Positions 5,944 to 11,423 of a stretch of DNA of 11,423 bases are shown here, piece after piece (position 1 is the first letter of the stretch; each line of letters starts with the position of its first letter). The notes under the pieces are model-generated. The model was not told the DNA's origin. It saw only the letters and a list, made by a program, of their open reading frames with translations, and ran no database searches. Origin of the DNA: Nitrososphaerota archaeon (lineage in GTDB: Archaea; Thermoproteota; Nitrososphaeria; Nitrososphaerales; JACQRY01); assembly GCA_016206275.1 (NCBI GenBank), contig JACQRY010000041.1:1-11423 (forward strand), in the 5' to 3' direction. Made by a program: the position numbers and the translations under genes.

Positions 5944-6459
5944 GTGAAAGCCTTAGTAGCCTATTTTGGCATGGGCAAAACATGCACCTCTGTCAAAGAC
6001 AATCTCACGCATATTCTAAAGAATATCGGACATGAAACAGAATCTTGGAGAATAGAGCCAGCAGAGCAGCACACCTACTATGGTTGGCTCTTAAGATCAT
6101 TAATTCCTAACTTCAAGGCGAAAATCAAAACACCTATCAACAATGTCTCGGGTTTCAATCTTCTCATAATGGTCTCTCCCAAATGGGGTTACGCCTGTCC
6201 ACCGTTCACCACCTATCTAGAACAGCTAGAAGGAGTTCAAGGTAAATCTGTAGGCCTTGTTGTTGTCCATAGCTCTTCAAAACCATCAAGATACATCAAG
6301 CGCATTGAAAGTAAGCTTAGAAGTAAAGGGGCAGGAAAGGTCATTTCTAAGGCTCTAAACAAGGACTCTATTATGTCAGGAAACTGTGTCCCAGAACTCC
6401 AACGCTTTATGCAGACTCTCCTTGATCCAGCGTCCACATTGACACAACGCCGACATTAG
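5944..6459 (+). CDS. Flavodoxin-like protein
   Basis: This 171-residue protein has a flavodoxin-type FMN-binding fold. The N-terminus KALVAYFGMGKTCTSVKDNL matches the first strand and phosphate-binding loop, then helix and GHETESWRIEP. The central LLIMVSPKWGYACPPFTTYL fits the strand and isoalloxazine loop (usually SP-x-W/Y-x-G-x-P-P). The segment SVGLVVVHSS is the next core strand. It would carry electrons or reduce quinones in the cytoplasm; the partner is not known. The start is GTG. It is probably the second gene of the DUF488-side strand, 156 bases on. The C-terminal stretch after RFMQTLL is polar and not family-typical. Confidence 0.85.
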   Translation: MKALVAYFGMGKTCTSVKDNLTHILKNIGHETESWRIEPAEQHTYYGWLLRSLIPNFKAKIKTPINNVSGFNLLIMVSPKWGYACPPFTTYLEQLEGVQGKSVGLVVVHSSSKPSRYIKRIESKLRSKGAGKVISKALNKDSIMSGNCVPELQRFMQTLLDPASTLTQRRH

Positions 6460-6514
6460 ATAAATAAGCATAGGAAAGGTCCGTCAGCTCTGACTATCGG
6501 CACTTGATCTGGCA

Positions 6515-6816
6515 ATGGCGTCACCGAGTTTAGCCATCCAGGTCTTCGTTTCTGGGGCGCCTACCGCCTTCAGAAATGTTGATCTGGCGGAGGTGTCGGC
6601 TCTATTGGGGCAGCTCTTCTGGGGCCTTTTGGTGGATCACGGAAATTCCGATTACCAGCGCCAGAGTCTGGAGCTGAATTCACTACGCAATACAAAAAAT
6701 GGCTCCTAATCCGAGCAAAGAGGCATTTGACCAAAGGCGACATAGTCGTGGATACGGCGTTGAACGATGATGTTGCTAGTAGACTGGTGAGGCTCTGGTC
6801 TGCTATAAGAGAGTGA
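6515..6816 (+). pseudogene. Probable frameshifted or decayed gene
   Basis: Two overlapping frames look coding but neither is complete. From ATG 6515, frame 2 reads MASPSLAIQVFVSGAPTAFR and then LAEVSALLGQLFWGLLVDHG before stopping at 6709. Frame 1 is open from 6583 to TGA at 6814 and ends KGDIVVDTALNDDVASRLV and RLWSAIRE, which looks strongly protein-like but has no ATG, GTG or TTG until 6727. A single frameshift around 6650-6670 would join them into about 100 residues. I recognise no family. The frame-1 tail sits four bases before the next small gene, as in an operon. Bases 6460-6514 show nothing. Confidence 0.35.
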
Positions 6817-6820
6817 TAAT

Positions 6821-6955
6821 ATGGTGTTAACGGATCTTCTCAGACTCTTCCAGAGCCTGCTCGTTGTACTTGGTGGCATTGCGGTATATTTTGGGAGTAA
6901 GGGACTGATTTCTCAGAGTTTTCTGTCTTTAAATAAGGGTCTCGGAGACTATTAA
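6821..6955 (+). CDS. Small membrane protein (44 aa), possibly truncated
   Basis: An ATG four bases after the preceding frame's stop opens 44 codons that end two bases before the transporter start. One hydrophobic helix is visible (residues 7-28: LRLFQSLLVVLGGIAVYFGS). The pattern LGGIAVYFGSKG resembles the first helix of archaeal DUF7521-type small membrane proteins, which normally have two or three helices, so this may be the truncated N-terminus of such a gene. Tight spacing suggests co-transcription with the transporter. The function is unknown. Confidence 0.4.
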   Translation: MVLTDLLRLFQSLLVVLGGIAVYFGSKGLISQSFLSLNKGLGDY

Positions 6956-6957
6956 AC

Positions 6958-7521
6958 TTGGTTTACGAACACTTAGTTCAGAGCCTTCTCCTAACCCTTT
7001 TGCTTGAAATGGGTGACAAGAGTCAGATCATCGCCATCATCCTGGCGGCGTATTACAGACGGCCGATACTTGTTCTGAGCGGGGCCTTAGCCGGCCATCT
7101 TATTGCCACTAGCACCGCCATGGGGATTGGAGAAGCTTTCGTCGTCTTCATTCCCCTCTCTGTCCTAAGATTCGGCACAGCAATCGTCTTCATAGTGATA
7201 GGAATGATAACCCTGATTTACAGGAATTCGGTGTCAACAGTTACCCCTTACAAACTCGGAGCGCCCTTGTCGAGCTTCGTGATGACTCTCTCATCTGAGC
7301 TCGGTGACAAAACTTGGTTTGCCGCCATAGCACTAGCTACGAGCTCCTCAGCCATCATAATGGTGTTCACTGGCGTCATGATAGCTCTGGCCATCACATC
7401 TGTGGTAGCAGTAGCATTGGGAGAAGCCCTTTTGAAAAAGTTGCGTATCAAGTGGATAAAAGCAGGGGCAGGCATAGTCTTTGTTGCTACAGGCCTATTG
7501 ATAATACTAGGCCTACTATAG
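6958..7521 (+). CDS. GDT1/UPF0016 (TMEM165-type) cation transporter
   Basis: This 187-residue membrane protein is of the UPF0016/GDT1 family, which transports Mn2+ and/or Ca2+ across membranes, usually as cation/H+ exchangers that protect against Mn excess. It has two homologous halves of three helices. Each begins with the family signature E-x-G-D-K: LEMGDKSQ at 17-23 and SELGDKTW at 113-120. The acidic residues (E17, D20, E114, D117) are the expected cation ligands, and both motifs are intact. The length matches the family. The start is TTG with GGAG about ten bases upstream. Two small or decayed frames precede it at operon spacing. After the stop comes a T-rich stretch (TTGATTTTGCGTTTC) that could end transcription. 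Confidence 0.92.
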   Translation: MVYEHLVQSLLLTLLLEMGDKSQIIAIILAAYYRRPILVLSGALAGHLIATSTAMGIGEAFVVFIPLSVLRFGTAIVFIVIGMITLIYRNSVSTVTPYKLGAPLSSFVMTLSSELGDKTWFAAIALATSSSAIIMVFTGVMIALAITSVVAVALGEALLKKLRIKWIKAGAGIVFVATGLLIILGLL

Positions 7522-7608
7522 GCATTGATTTTGCGTTTCTCCATCACCTACAGTTATCCCTTGTAATAGTGGAATTCAGATTGGGAGGCATGGGTGGGAT
7601 CATCTTGA

Positions 7609-7773
7609 GCTCTGGATTACAACCAGATGGATGAATACATTTACACTACCCGAGAGTGGCCGATCAAAGATTAGCCCGATGTTAGTCCGGAAGAGATAGC
7701 CAAAACCGATCGATTAGCTCCTCATCTACATTCACCGCAAGATGTTTTGTTCAACAAAGAGGCCCGGCACTAA
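7609..7773 (+). pseudogene. Short protein-like frame interrupted by one in-frame TAG
   Basis: The 340-base gap between the transporter and the blue copper gene contains a frame that reads LDYNQMDEYIYTTREWPIKD, then TAG at 7672-7674, then DVSPEEIAKTDRLAPHLHS and onward to TAA at 7771. An ATG at 7627 could start it. The amino-acid makeup on both sides looks like real protein, which suggests a gene fragment broken by a stop codon. Readthrough of TAG is the exotic alternative. The rest of the gap shows nothing. Confidence 0.25.
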
Positions 7774-7861
7774 TCATCACAACATTAGAATACCATCAAT
7801 CACTGCTGAATAGATCGAGTGGCGCCCTGAATCAGCCTAACTGAGATAAGCGATTGTCCTA

Positions 7862-8260
7862 CTAACCTTCAACAATAACACGAGTCTGCATACCTTGCTT
7901 AAGATGCTCTGGAATCATGCAGATCAGGAAGAAGTCACCTTGGGCTAATGGTACGAACTTTATCGTTACCGCTTCATCAGGCTCGATCACGTACCAGTAT
8001 AATTCGGCTCCTATCACAGGTGTAGCAGCAACTTCGTGCACAAGTTGACCCGTGTTCTTTATTGAGAGCCGAACCGTTTCTCCAGCGTTAACAGTTATCG
8101 TAGGTCCACCATTGGTCTGGTTGAACCCCCATTCTTGAACCGTCAAAAACAAATTTCTCTCAGAGGACGGTGGAGACGAATCTGATTCGGGACGAAAAGA
8201 AATTAATGCAACTAATGACACTGAAACTACAAGTATAGCCAGGGCAACAACTCTTTTCAC
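7862..8260 (-). CDS. Membrane-anchored blue copper (cupredoxin) protein
   Basis: This 132-residue small electron carrier is exported and probably tethered. Residues 3-21 (RVVALAILVVSVSLVALIS) are a signal or signal-anchor helix after a basic start; a short Pro/Ser linker follows. The cupredoxin domain covers about 38-132. Type 1 copper ligands are H75 (in LVHEV), C114, H119 and M124, in CMIPEHLKQGM, so C-x4-H-x4-M. The start is GTG with GAGGTGGT five bases upstream, a strong archaeal ribosome binding site; this decides the start. It could pass electrons to or from the nitrite reductase or a terminal oxidase. It lies 119 bases after the CopD-like gene on the same strand, with a palindrome in that gap, so it likely has its own regulated promoter. 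Confidence 0.93.
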   Translation of the reverse strand: MKRVVALAILVVSVSLVALISFRPESDSSPPSSERNLFLTVQEWGFNQTNGGPTITVNAGETVRLSIKNTGQLVHEVAATPVIGAELYWYVIEPDEAVTIKFVPLAQGDFFLICMIPEHLKQGMQTRVIVEG

Positions 8261-8265
8261 ATCCT

Positions 8266-8273
8266 ACCACCTC
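8266..8273 (-). promoter_or_regulatory. Ribosome binding site of the blue copper gene
   Basis: On the minus strand GAGGTGGT lies five bases before the GTG start. It closely matches the archaeal 16S rRNA anti-Shine-Dalgarno complement (GAGGTGATC), and it fixes this GTG as the start. Confidence 0.65.
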
Positions 8274-8312
8274 ACCAACATTATCACCGACTGCGCGACC
8301 CTTATTCCTTTG

Positions 8313-8328
8313 ACCTAACATGTTCGGT
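8313..8328. promoter_or_regulatory. Near-perfect palindrome upstream of the blue copper gene
   Basis: ACCTAACATGTTCGGT is palindromic except at one symmetric pair. It shares 13 of 14 bases with the perfect palindrome at 5361-5374. It lies 52 bases upstream of the blue copper GTG and outside both coding regions, so it is a good operator candidate for a shared regulator. Confidence 0.5.
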
Positions 8329-8348
8329 GAGCCTTACCCATATGAACC

Positions 8349-8365
8349 TGGGTGCCAAGAACCCA
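8349..8365 (-). terminator. Short hairpin after the CopD-like gene
   Basis: TGGGT-N7-ACCCA is a perfect 5-bp inverted repeat 14 bases beyond the CopD-like stop. There is no T-run after it on the minus strand, so termination is only a possibility. Confidence 0.2.
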
Positions 8366-8379
8366 CATTAAGCATGGAT

Positions 8380-8853
8380 TCACAACAACACCCCAAGACC
8401 CACGATCATAACCATCAAAGCCACATTAATGTATGCTATAGGCCTACTCCACCTCCGCAATCTCGCCAACTCTTGCACCTTTCCTTCTCTCGCAAATCGA
8501 ACGATCCTGCCACCGAAGACAACATTATGAAGATAAGTCATGAAGAGAAAGGCAACCACCATCACCATCTTAACCAATAACACACGCCCATACGGTGCAA
8601 AGAGCAAGCTAAGAGACGGCAAATACCACGTTAGATTATAAATGCCAGTTACCAGAAGAACCGGCAGCACCAGATTCACAACCCTACCGAATCTCTTCGC
8701 GAGCCGACCAACCATCTGTGTCCTTTCCACCTCATTAGCAGCCAAACGATGCGACTCAGGCATAACAACGAGCCAGAAGAAGAGTGACCCACCAACCAAG
8801 ACGATAGCCATAAGCAGGTGTACCCATAAAACCAAGAGATCAAACCAAGTCAT
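8380..8853 (-). CDS. CopD-like four-helix membrane protein
   Basis: This is a membrane protein of 157 residues with about four helices: TWFDLLVLWVHLLMAIVLVG, the stretch after KRFGRVVN (LVLPVLLVTGIYNLTW), GRVLLVKMVMVVAFLFMTYL, and YINVALMVMIVGLGVLL. The arrangement, GGSLFFWLVVMP, and HNVVFGGRIVR resemble the CopD/copper-resistance D superfamily, whose members are linked to copper import or export. Conserved histidines in helices 1 and 3 could bind copper or heme. I chose ATG at 8853 because GGAAGG precedes it and it falls 13 bases after the upstream stop; a start at 8895 would overlap the radical SAM gene by 29 bases and add an improbable basic leader. It probably shares a transcript with the radical SAM gene. 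The family call is moderately sure; the ion is not. Confidence 0.8.
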   Translation of the reverse strand: MTWFDLLVLWVHLLMAIVLVGGSLFFWLVVMPESHRLAANEVERTQMVGRLAKRFGRVVNLVLPVLLVTGIYNLTWYLPSLSLLFAPYGRVLLVKMVMVVAFLFMTYLHNVVFGGRIVRFAREGKVQELARLRRWSRPIAYINVALMVMIVGLGVLL

Positions 8854-8866
8854 AGTCCTTCCACGG

Positions 8867-9988
8867 CTACCGAGATCTATCCGCAGGCGGAACATAGATA
8901 CACGCAGGGTCTGAGCCCAACGGGTCTACAGAATAGGCGTAGGCCCTAGCCCTTGAACCCCCGCAACAAAACCTGAAGTCGCAAAAACCACACCTTCCAT
9001 TAAACTCCCGACGCCGAATCTTGATGAGGAGGTTATGCTTCCTATATACGTCTGCAAGCGGTGATTCCCTAATGTTTCCCAATGCATACGGGACGAAACC
9101 TCCTGGAAAGATAGTTCCATCAAAGGCTACGAAGATAACACCATCTCCATCCAAGGTTCCGTATGGACGAAAAGTGGAAGGAGCTGTCGGAGGGCCCTCC
9201 AATTCCACTAGCCGTGCAGTCAAATCCTCATAGAGGCTTCCCCTCCAACTCGAAGCATTCCGAGTTCTTTGGAGACCTATTCTTCTTATGAAGGGAGCCT
9301 CTATTGCTCTGACCGTGACACTGTATCGTGACGCATCGTAGAGAAATTGGCAGACATCTTCATATTCAACGCTTCGTAGATCCTCGTTCTCTAAGGCTCT
9401 TCCAGTCTTGATCAAGAAGAAGACCTCCCAGCTCCTCACCCCTAGATTCCTTACCATATGAAAGATGTCTGCTAGCTGTTCCATGTTCCTTCTCATGACT
9501 GTCGTGTTTACTTGGAGGTGGAGCCCTAGCTTGACTGCTTCCTTGATGACCTGGATGGTGGCGTCAAATGTCCCCGACACCTGCCTTATCCGATCATGAG
9601 TGGAGGCGAAGGCTCCGTCTAAGCTGATGGAGACAGCCTTAACCTTGAGGTCATTAAAACGTCTAAGAGTGTCAACCGTTAGCAACGGGGTGACGCTTGG
9701 AGAGACAGCTATCGGTAGCCCTAGGGTGGAAGCATACTGCAATAGATCAAAGATATCCGATCGCATTATGAGGTCGCCGCCTGTAAATATGACGGTTGGT
9801 AAAGGAGAACCAAATTCTGCTATCTGCCTGAGGAGAGCTTTACCCTCCTGCGTGGAAAGCTCCCCGGGCAAGGGATGTGAAAGGGCGGAGGCCCGACAGT
9901 GAAAGCATGATAGAAGACATGCCTTCGTTGTCTCCCAGAAAACTAGTATGGGTCTCTCGTCCAAGCTTCTATGATGAGTCCCAACCAA
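8867..9988 (-). CDS. Radical SAM/SPASM protein, TIGR04053-like
   Basis: This 373-residue radical SAM enzyme cleaves S-adenosylmethionine at a [4Fe-4S] cluster held by C24-x3-C28-x2-C31 (ACLLSCFHCRA). FTGGDLIMR at 68-76 is the SAM-binding glycine motif, and ISLDGAFASTHDRIRQVSGT continues the barrel. NTTVMRRNMEQL and WEVFFLIKTGRA closely match the TIGR04053 family, relatives of the heme-biosynthesis enzymes AhbC, AhbD and NirJ. The tail has SPASM-type cysteines C333-x2-C336-x4-C341, C342 and C363 for an auxiliary cluster. The substrate is unknown. The start is TTG at 9988; an in-frame TAG lies just upstream, and TTG at 9964 is an alternative. It lies 58 bases after the SQR-like gene and 13 before the CopD-like gene, so an operon is likely. 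A role in peptide or porphyrin modification is possible. Confidence 0.92.
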   Translation of the reverse strand: MVGTHHRSLDERPILVFWETTKACLLSCFHCRASALSHPLPGELSTQEGKALLRQIAEFGSPLPTVIFTGGDLIMRSDIFDLLQYASTLGLPIAVSPSVTPLLTVDTLRRFNDLKVKAVSISLDGAFASTHDRIRQVSGTFDATIQVIKEAVKLGLHLQVNTTVMRRNMEQLADIFHMVRNLGVRSWEVFFLIKTGRALENEDLRSVEYEDVCQFLYDASRYSVTVRAIEAPFIRRIGLQRTRNASSWRGSLYEDLTARLVELEGPPTAPSTFRPYGTLDGDGVIFVAFDGTIFPGGFVPYALGNIRESPLADVYRKHNLLIKIRRREFNGRCGFCDFRFCCGGSRARAYAYSVDPLGSDPACIYVPPADRSR

Positions 9989-10046
9989 GACGCATCCATT
10001 GTCCTAACGTTCGAGCCCTTAGCTCATAGAGACGGATAGCGTGGTA

Positions 10047-11201
10047 TCAAAACCAATGCCTCATCCAGTACTTTTCGAATAGGACCCTTTGCATATACCA
10101 GACTTTGCTTGGAGAATGGAACTTTATTGCAGGATGGGGGGTGGCAAACCATGTTCCCTTTACAAACCCAGCATACCCACCGCCGGTCATCAGGAAGCAA
10201 GCCCCGCTGCCATCCCAAGTCTTCGCCCTTCCTCTTCCCTTAATCTCGACGGCGATATTGTTAGCTACGACTTCGGCCTGTCGGTGAGCAAAGACGCCCG
10301 CCTTAGGGAGATACGGGACGAAGCCTGAAGGTGTGGGTACAGAAGTCACGTCCCCTACTGCATAAACTCCATCGTATCTTGTCCGCATAGTCGTAGGTTC
10401 GACTGGTATCCATCCTGTTTGATCCAATAGTCCCGCTTTCTCTACAGCAGGAGAGCATCTGTGGGGCGGAACGGCGAATAGGAGGTCGAATGGGATTGTT
10501 GAGCCATCCTCGAAGATGGCTTCGCCCGACTTCACTTCTTTGAGCTTCACTTTAAACTTTGCATCGATCCTCCTAGACTTCATGAAATCGAACATGCTAT
10601 TACCGATATCTGGTCCGGCTGATGGGAGAGGAAGCCCTTCGGGCGTGAAGAACCTTATCTTGACCTTATCTCCGAGTCCTCTTCCCTTGAAGTAGTGGTT
10701 TATGAGGAGGGCGGCCTCATAGGGCGCTGCAGGACATTTGAAGGGTAGACTTGAAACTCCAACAGCTATGGTTCCACCACTAAAATCTTTGAGGGCCTTC
10801 TGAAATTTAAGGGCGGATTCCAAGTCGTAGATGTGATAGGAGTTCTCTAGAAGTCCAGGTATCCTCTCAGGAGCGTATTGGGCTCCCAACGCGATGATAA
10901 GATAATCGTAGTCAATTCCAGAACCATTAACTTGAACTGAGCGCCGCTCCAAGTCGATCGATGATACCTCTCCTCTAACAACCCCAATGCCCTTCTTTCC
11001 CAACAACCCAAACTCGCGCTGAACTTGCTCAGGCTTTCTCTCCCCTAGCATCAACCAAGGGTATGAAGGAGGAAACTGGAAGTACCTTTTCTTCTCAACA
11101 ACCTTGATATCCGCCCGTTCACCGAGCTTGTCTTTCAAGACATTCGAAGCTACAAGGCCGCCGATCCCACCACCGAGTATTAGAATGGTCCGCTGTGCCA
11201 T
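10047..11201 (-). CDS. Sulfide:quinone oxidoreductase-like flavoprotein
   Basis: This 384-residue FAD enzyme belongs to the sulfide:quinone oxidoreductase/flavocytochrome c group, which oxidises sulfide at the membrane and feeds electrons to quinone. The FAD fold shows ILGGGIGGLVAS at 8-19, a second nucleotide-region strand (TIAVGVSS at 144-151) and YAVGDVTSVP at 280-289. Redox cysteines C156 (in FKCPAAPYE) and C335 (in GACFLMTGGG) sit where the two essential SQR cysteines lie; a third, C249, is in PPHRCSP. The C-terminus (KVWYMQRVLFEKYWMRHW) is amphipathic and typical of the membrane-binding tail. The start is ATG with GGTGAT seven bases upstream. The third catalytic Cys of some SQR types (near residue 128) is not seen. 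Another NAD(P)H or polysulfide oxidoreductase of the same group remains possible. Confidence 0.9.
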   Translation of the reverse strand: MAQRTILILGGGIGGLVASNVLKDKLGERADIKVVEKKRYFQFPPSYPWLMLGERKPEQVQREFGLLGKKGIGVVRGEVSSIDLERRSVQVNGSGIDYDYLIIALGAQYAPERIPGLLENSYHIYDLESALKFQKALKDFSGGTIAVGVSSLPFKCPAAPYEAALLINHYFKGRGLGDKVKIRFFTPEGLPLPSAGPDIGNSMFDFMKSRRIDAKFKVKLKEVKSGEAIFEDGSTIPFDLLFAVPPHRCSPAVEKAGLLDQTGWIPVEPTTMRTRYDGVYAVGDVTSVPTPSGFVPYLPKAGVFAHRQAEVVANNIAVEIKGRGRAKTWDGSGACFLMTGGGYAGFVKGTWFATPHPAIKFHSPSKVWYMQRVLFEKYWMRHWF

Positions 11202-11423
11202 CTACTTAATCACCGCCTATCCATCCTCAGCTCACCTGTTCTTGGAGTCGCAACGGGCACTGTCTTCGGGTGCCCACTAACGCCACTCCATTGAATATGA
11301 AAGCCTCTGCCTACACTCTTGTCCCAAGAGTGCCCCTTAGACCTATAAGTGTGCTGGACGGAGAATGACATCTGCATTTCCTAAGCTGCTGACTCATCAT
11401 CCTTGTTAACAATTGTCCCTAAC
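11202..11423. other. Non-coding upstream region with two hairpins
   Basis: No gene is visible in the last 222 bases apart from the ribosome binding site. Two inverted repeats stand out: GGGCAC (11255-11260) with GTGCCC (11270-11275), and CACTCTTG (11314-11321) with CAAGAGTG (11325-11332), a perfect 8-bp stem with a 3-base loop. They could end a minus-strand gene beyond the window or form part of the SQR operon's leader. Confidence 0.4.
11209..11214 (-). promoter_or_regulatory. Ribosome binding site of the SQR-like gene
   Basis: On the minus strand GGTGAT lies seven bases before the ATG and matches the archaeal anti-Shine-Dalgarno complement. It supports this start. Confidence 0.55.

Noticed and set aside
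8320..8580. Plus-strand frame rich in His and Pro opposite the CopD-like gene
   Set aside because: Its composition is the mirror of a hydrophobic membrane gene on the other strand; no start signal and no motif.
8854..8895. Longer start for the CopD-like protein (MFRLRIDLGSRG)
   Set aside because: It would overlap the radical SAM gene by 29 bases and add a basic leader; the ATG at 8853 has a ribosome binding site.
1..11423. CRISPR array, insertion sequence or replication origin
   Set aside because: No regularly spaced direct repeats, transposase motifs or terminal inverted repeats were seen; the short palindromes found do not form arrays of spacers.

Overview
The window looks like accessory chromosome from an archaeon, probably a mesophilic or moderately thermophilic Thermoproteota/Thaumarchaeota-type lineage. 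The evidence is a DUF123-type GIY-YIG protein, an Lrp/AsnC regulator with a cysteine-rich tail, frequent GTG and TTG starts, and GAGGTGGT- and GGTGAT-type ribosome binding sites. No rRNA, intact tRNA or ribosomal protein gene is present, so placement below domain level is an inference. Genes are compact and on both strands. Several short stretches look like decayed or frameshifted genes.

Layout. 1-1382 (+): the 3' part of a copper nitrite reductase of the AniA-like class (nirK), overlapped by four bases by a V4R-domain protein; a possible 57-residue membrane protein follows. 1807-3112 (-): an Lrp/AsnC-type regulator with a C-terminal Cys cluster, then a 13-cysteine protein ending in a TRASH-like metal-binding motif. 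The regulator's upstream region (3134-3240) is dense in short inverted repeats, so it is a good candidate for autoregulation. 3417-3833 (+): an unrecognised Cys-rich protein. 4081-5319 (-): a GIY-YIG/DUF123 protein and a cytoplasmic sulfite-oxidase-family molybdopterin protein. 5386-7521 (+): a DUF488 protein, a flavodoxin-like protein, a decayed stretch with two short ORFs, and a GDT1/UPF0016 cation transporter. 7862-11201 (-): four genes in transcription order, namely a sulfide:quinone oxidoreductase-like flavoprotein, a radical SAM/SPASM protein, a CopD-like membrane protein and a membrane-anchored blue-copper protein.

Common theme. Much of the content concerns copper, redox chemistry and respiration: copper nitrite reductase, blue copper protein, CopD-like protein, metal-binding TRASH-like protein, Mn/Ca-type transporter, SQR-like enzyme, molybdoenzyme and flavodoxin. 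A near-identical palindrome (CCTAACATGTTAGG and CCTAACATGTTCGG) lies beside the molybdoenzyme/DUF488 divergent promoters and again upstream of the blue copper gene. This suggests one regulator may control parts of both clusters. The most interesting candidates for a new system are the SQR/radical SAM/CopD/cupredoxin cluster and the Lrp-Cys plus TRASH-like module. All functional links between genes are inferences from order and motifs.
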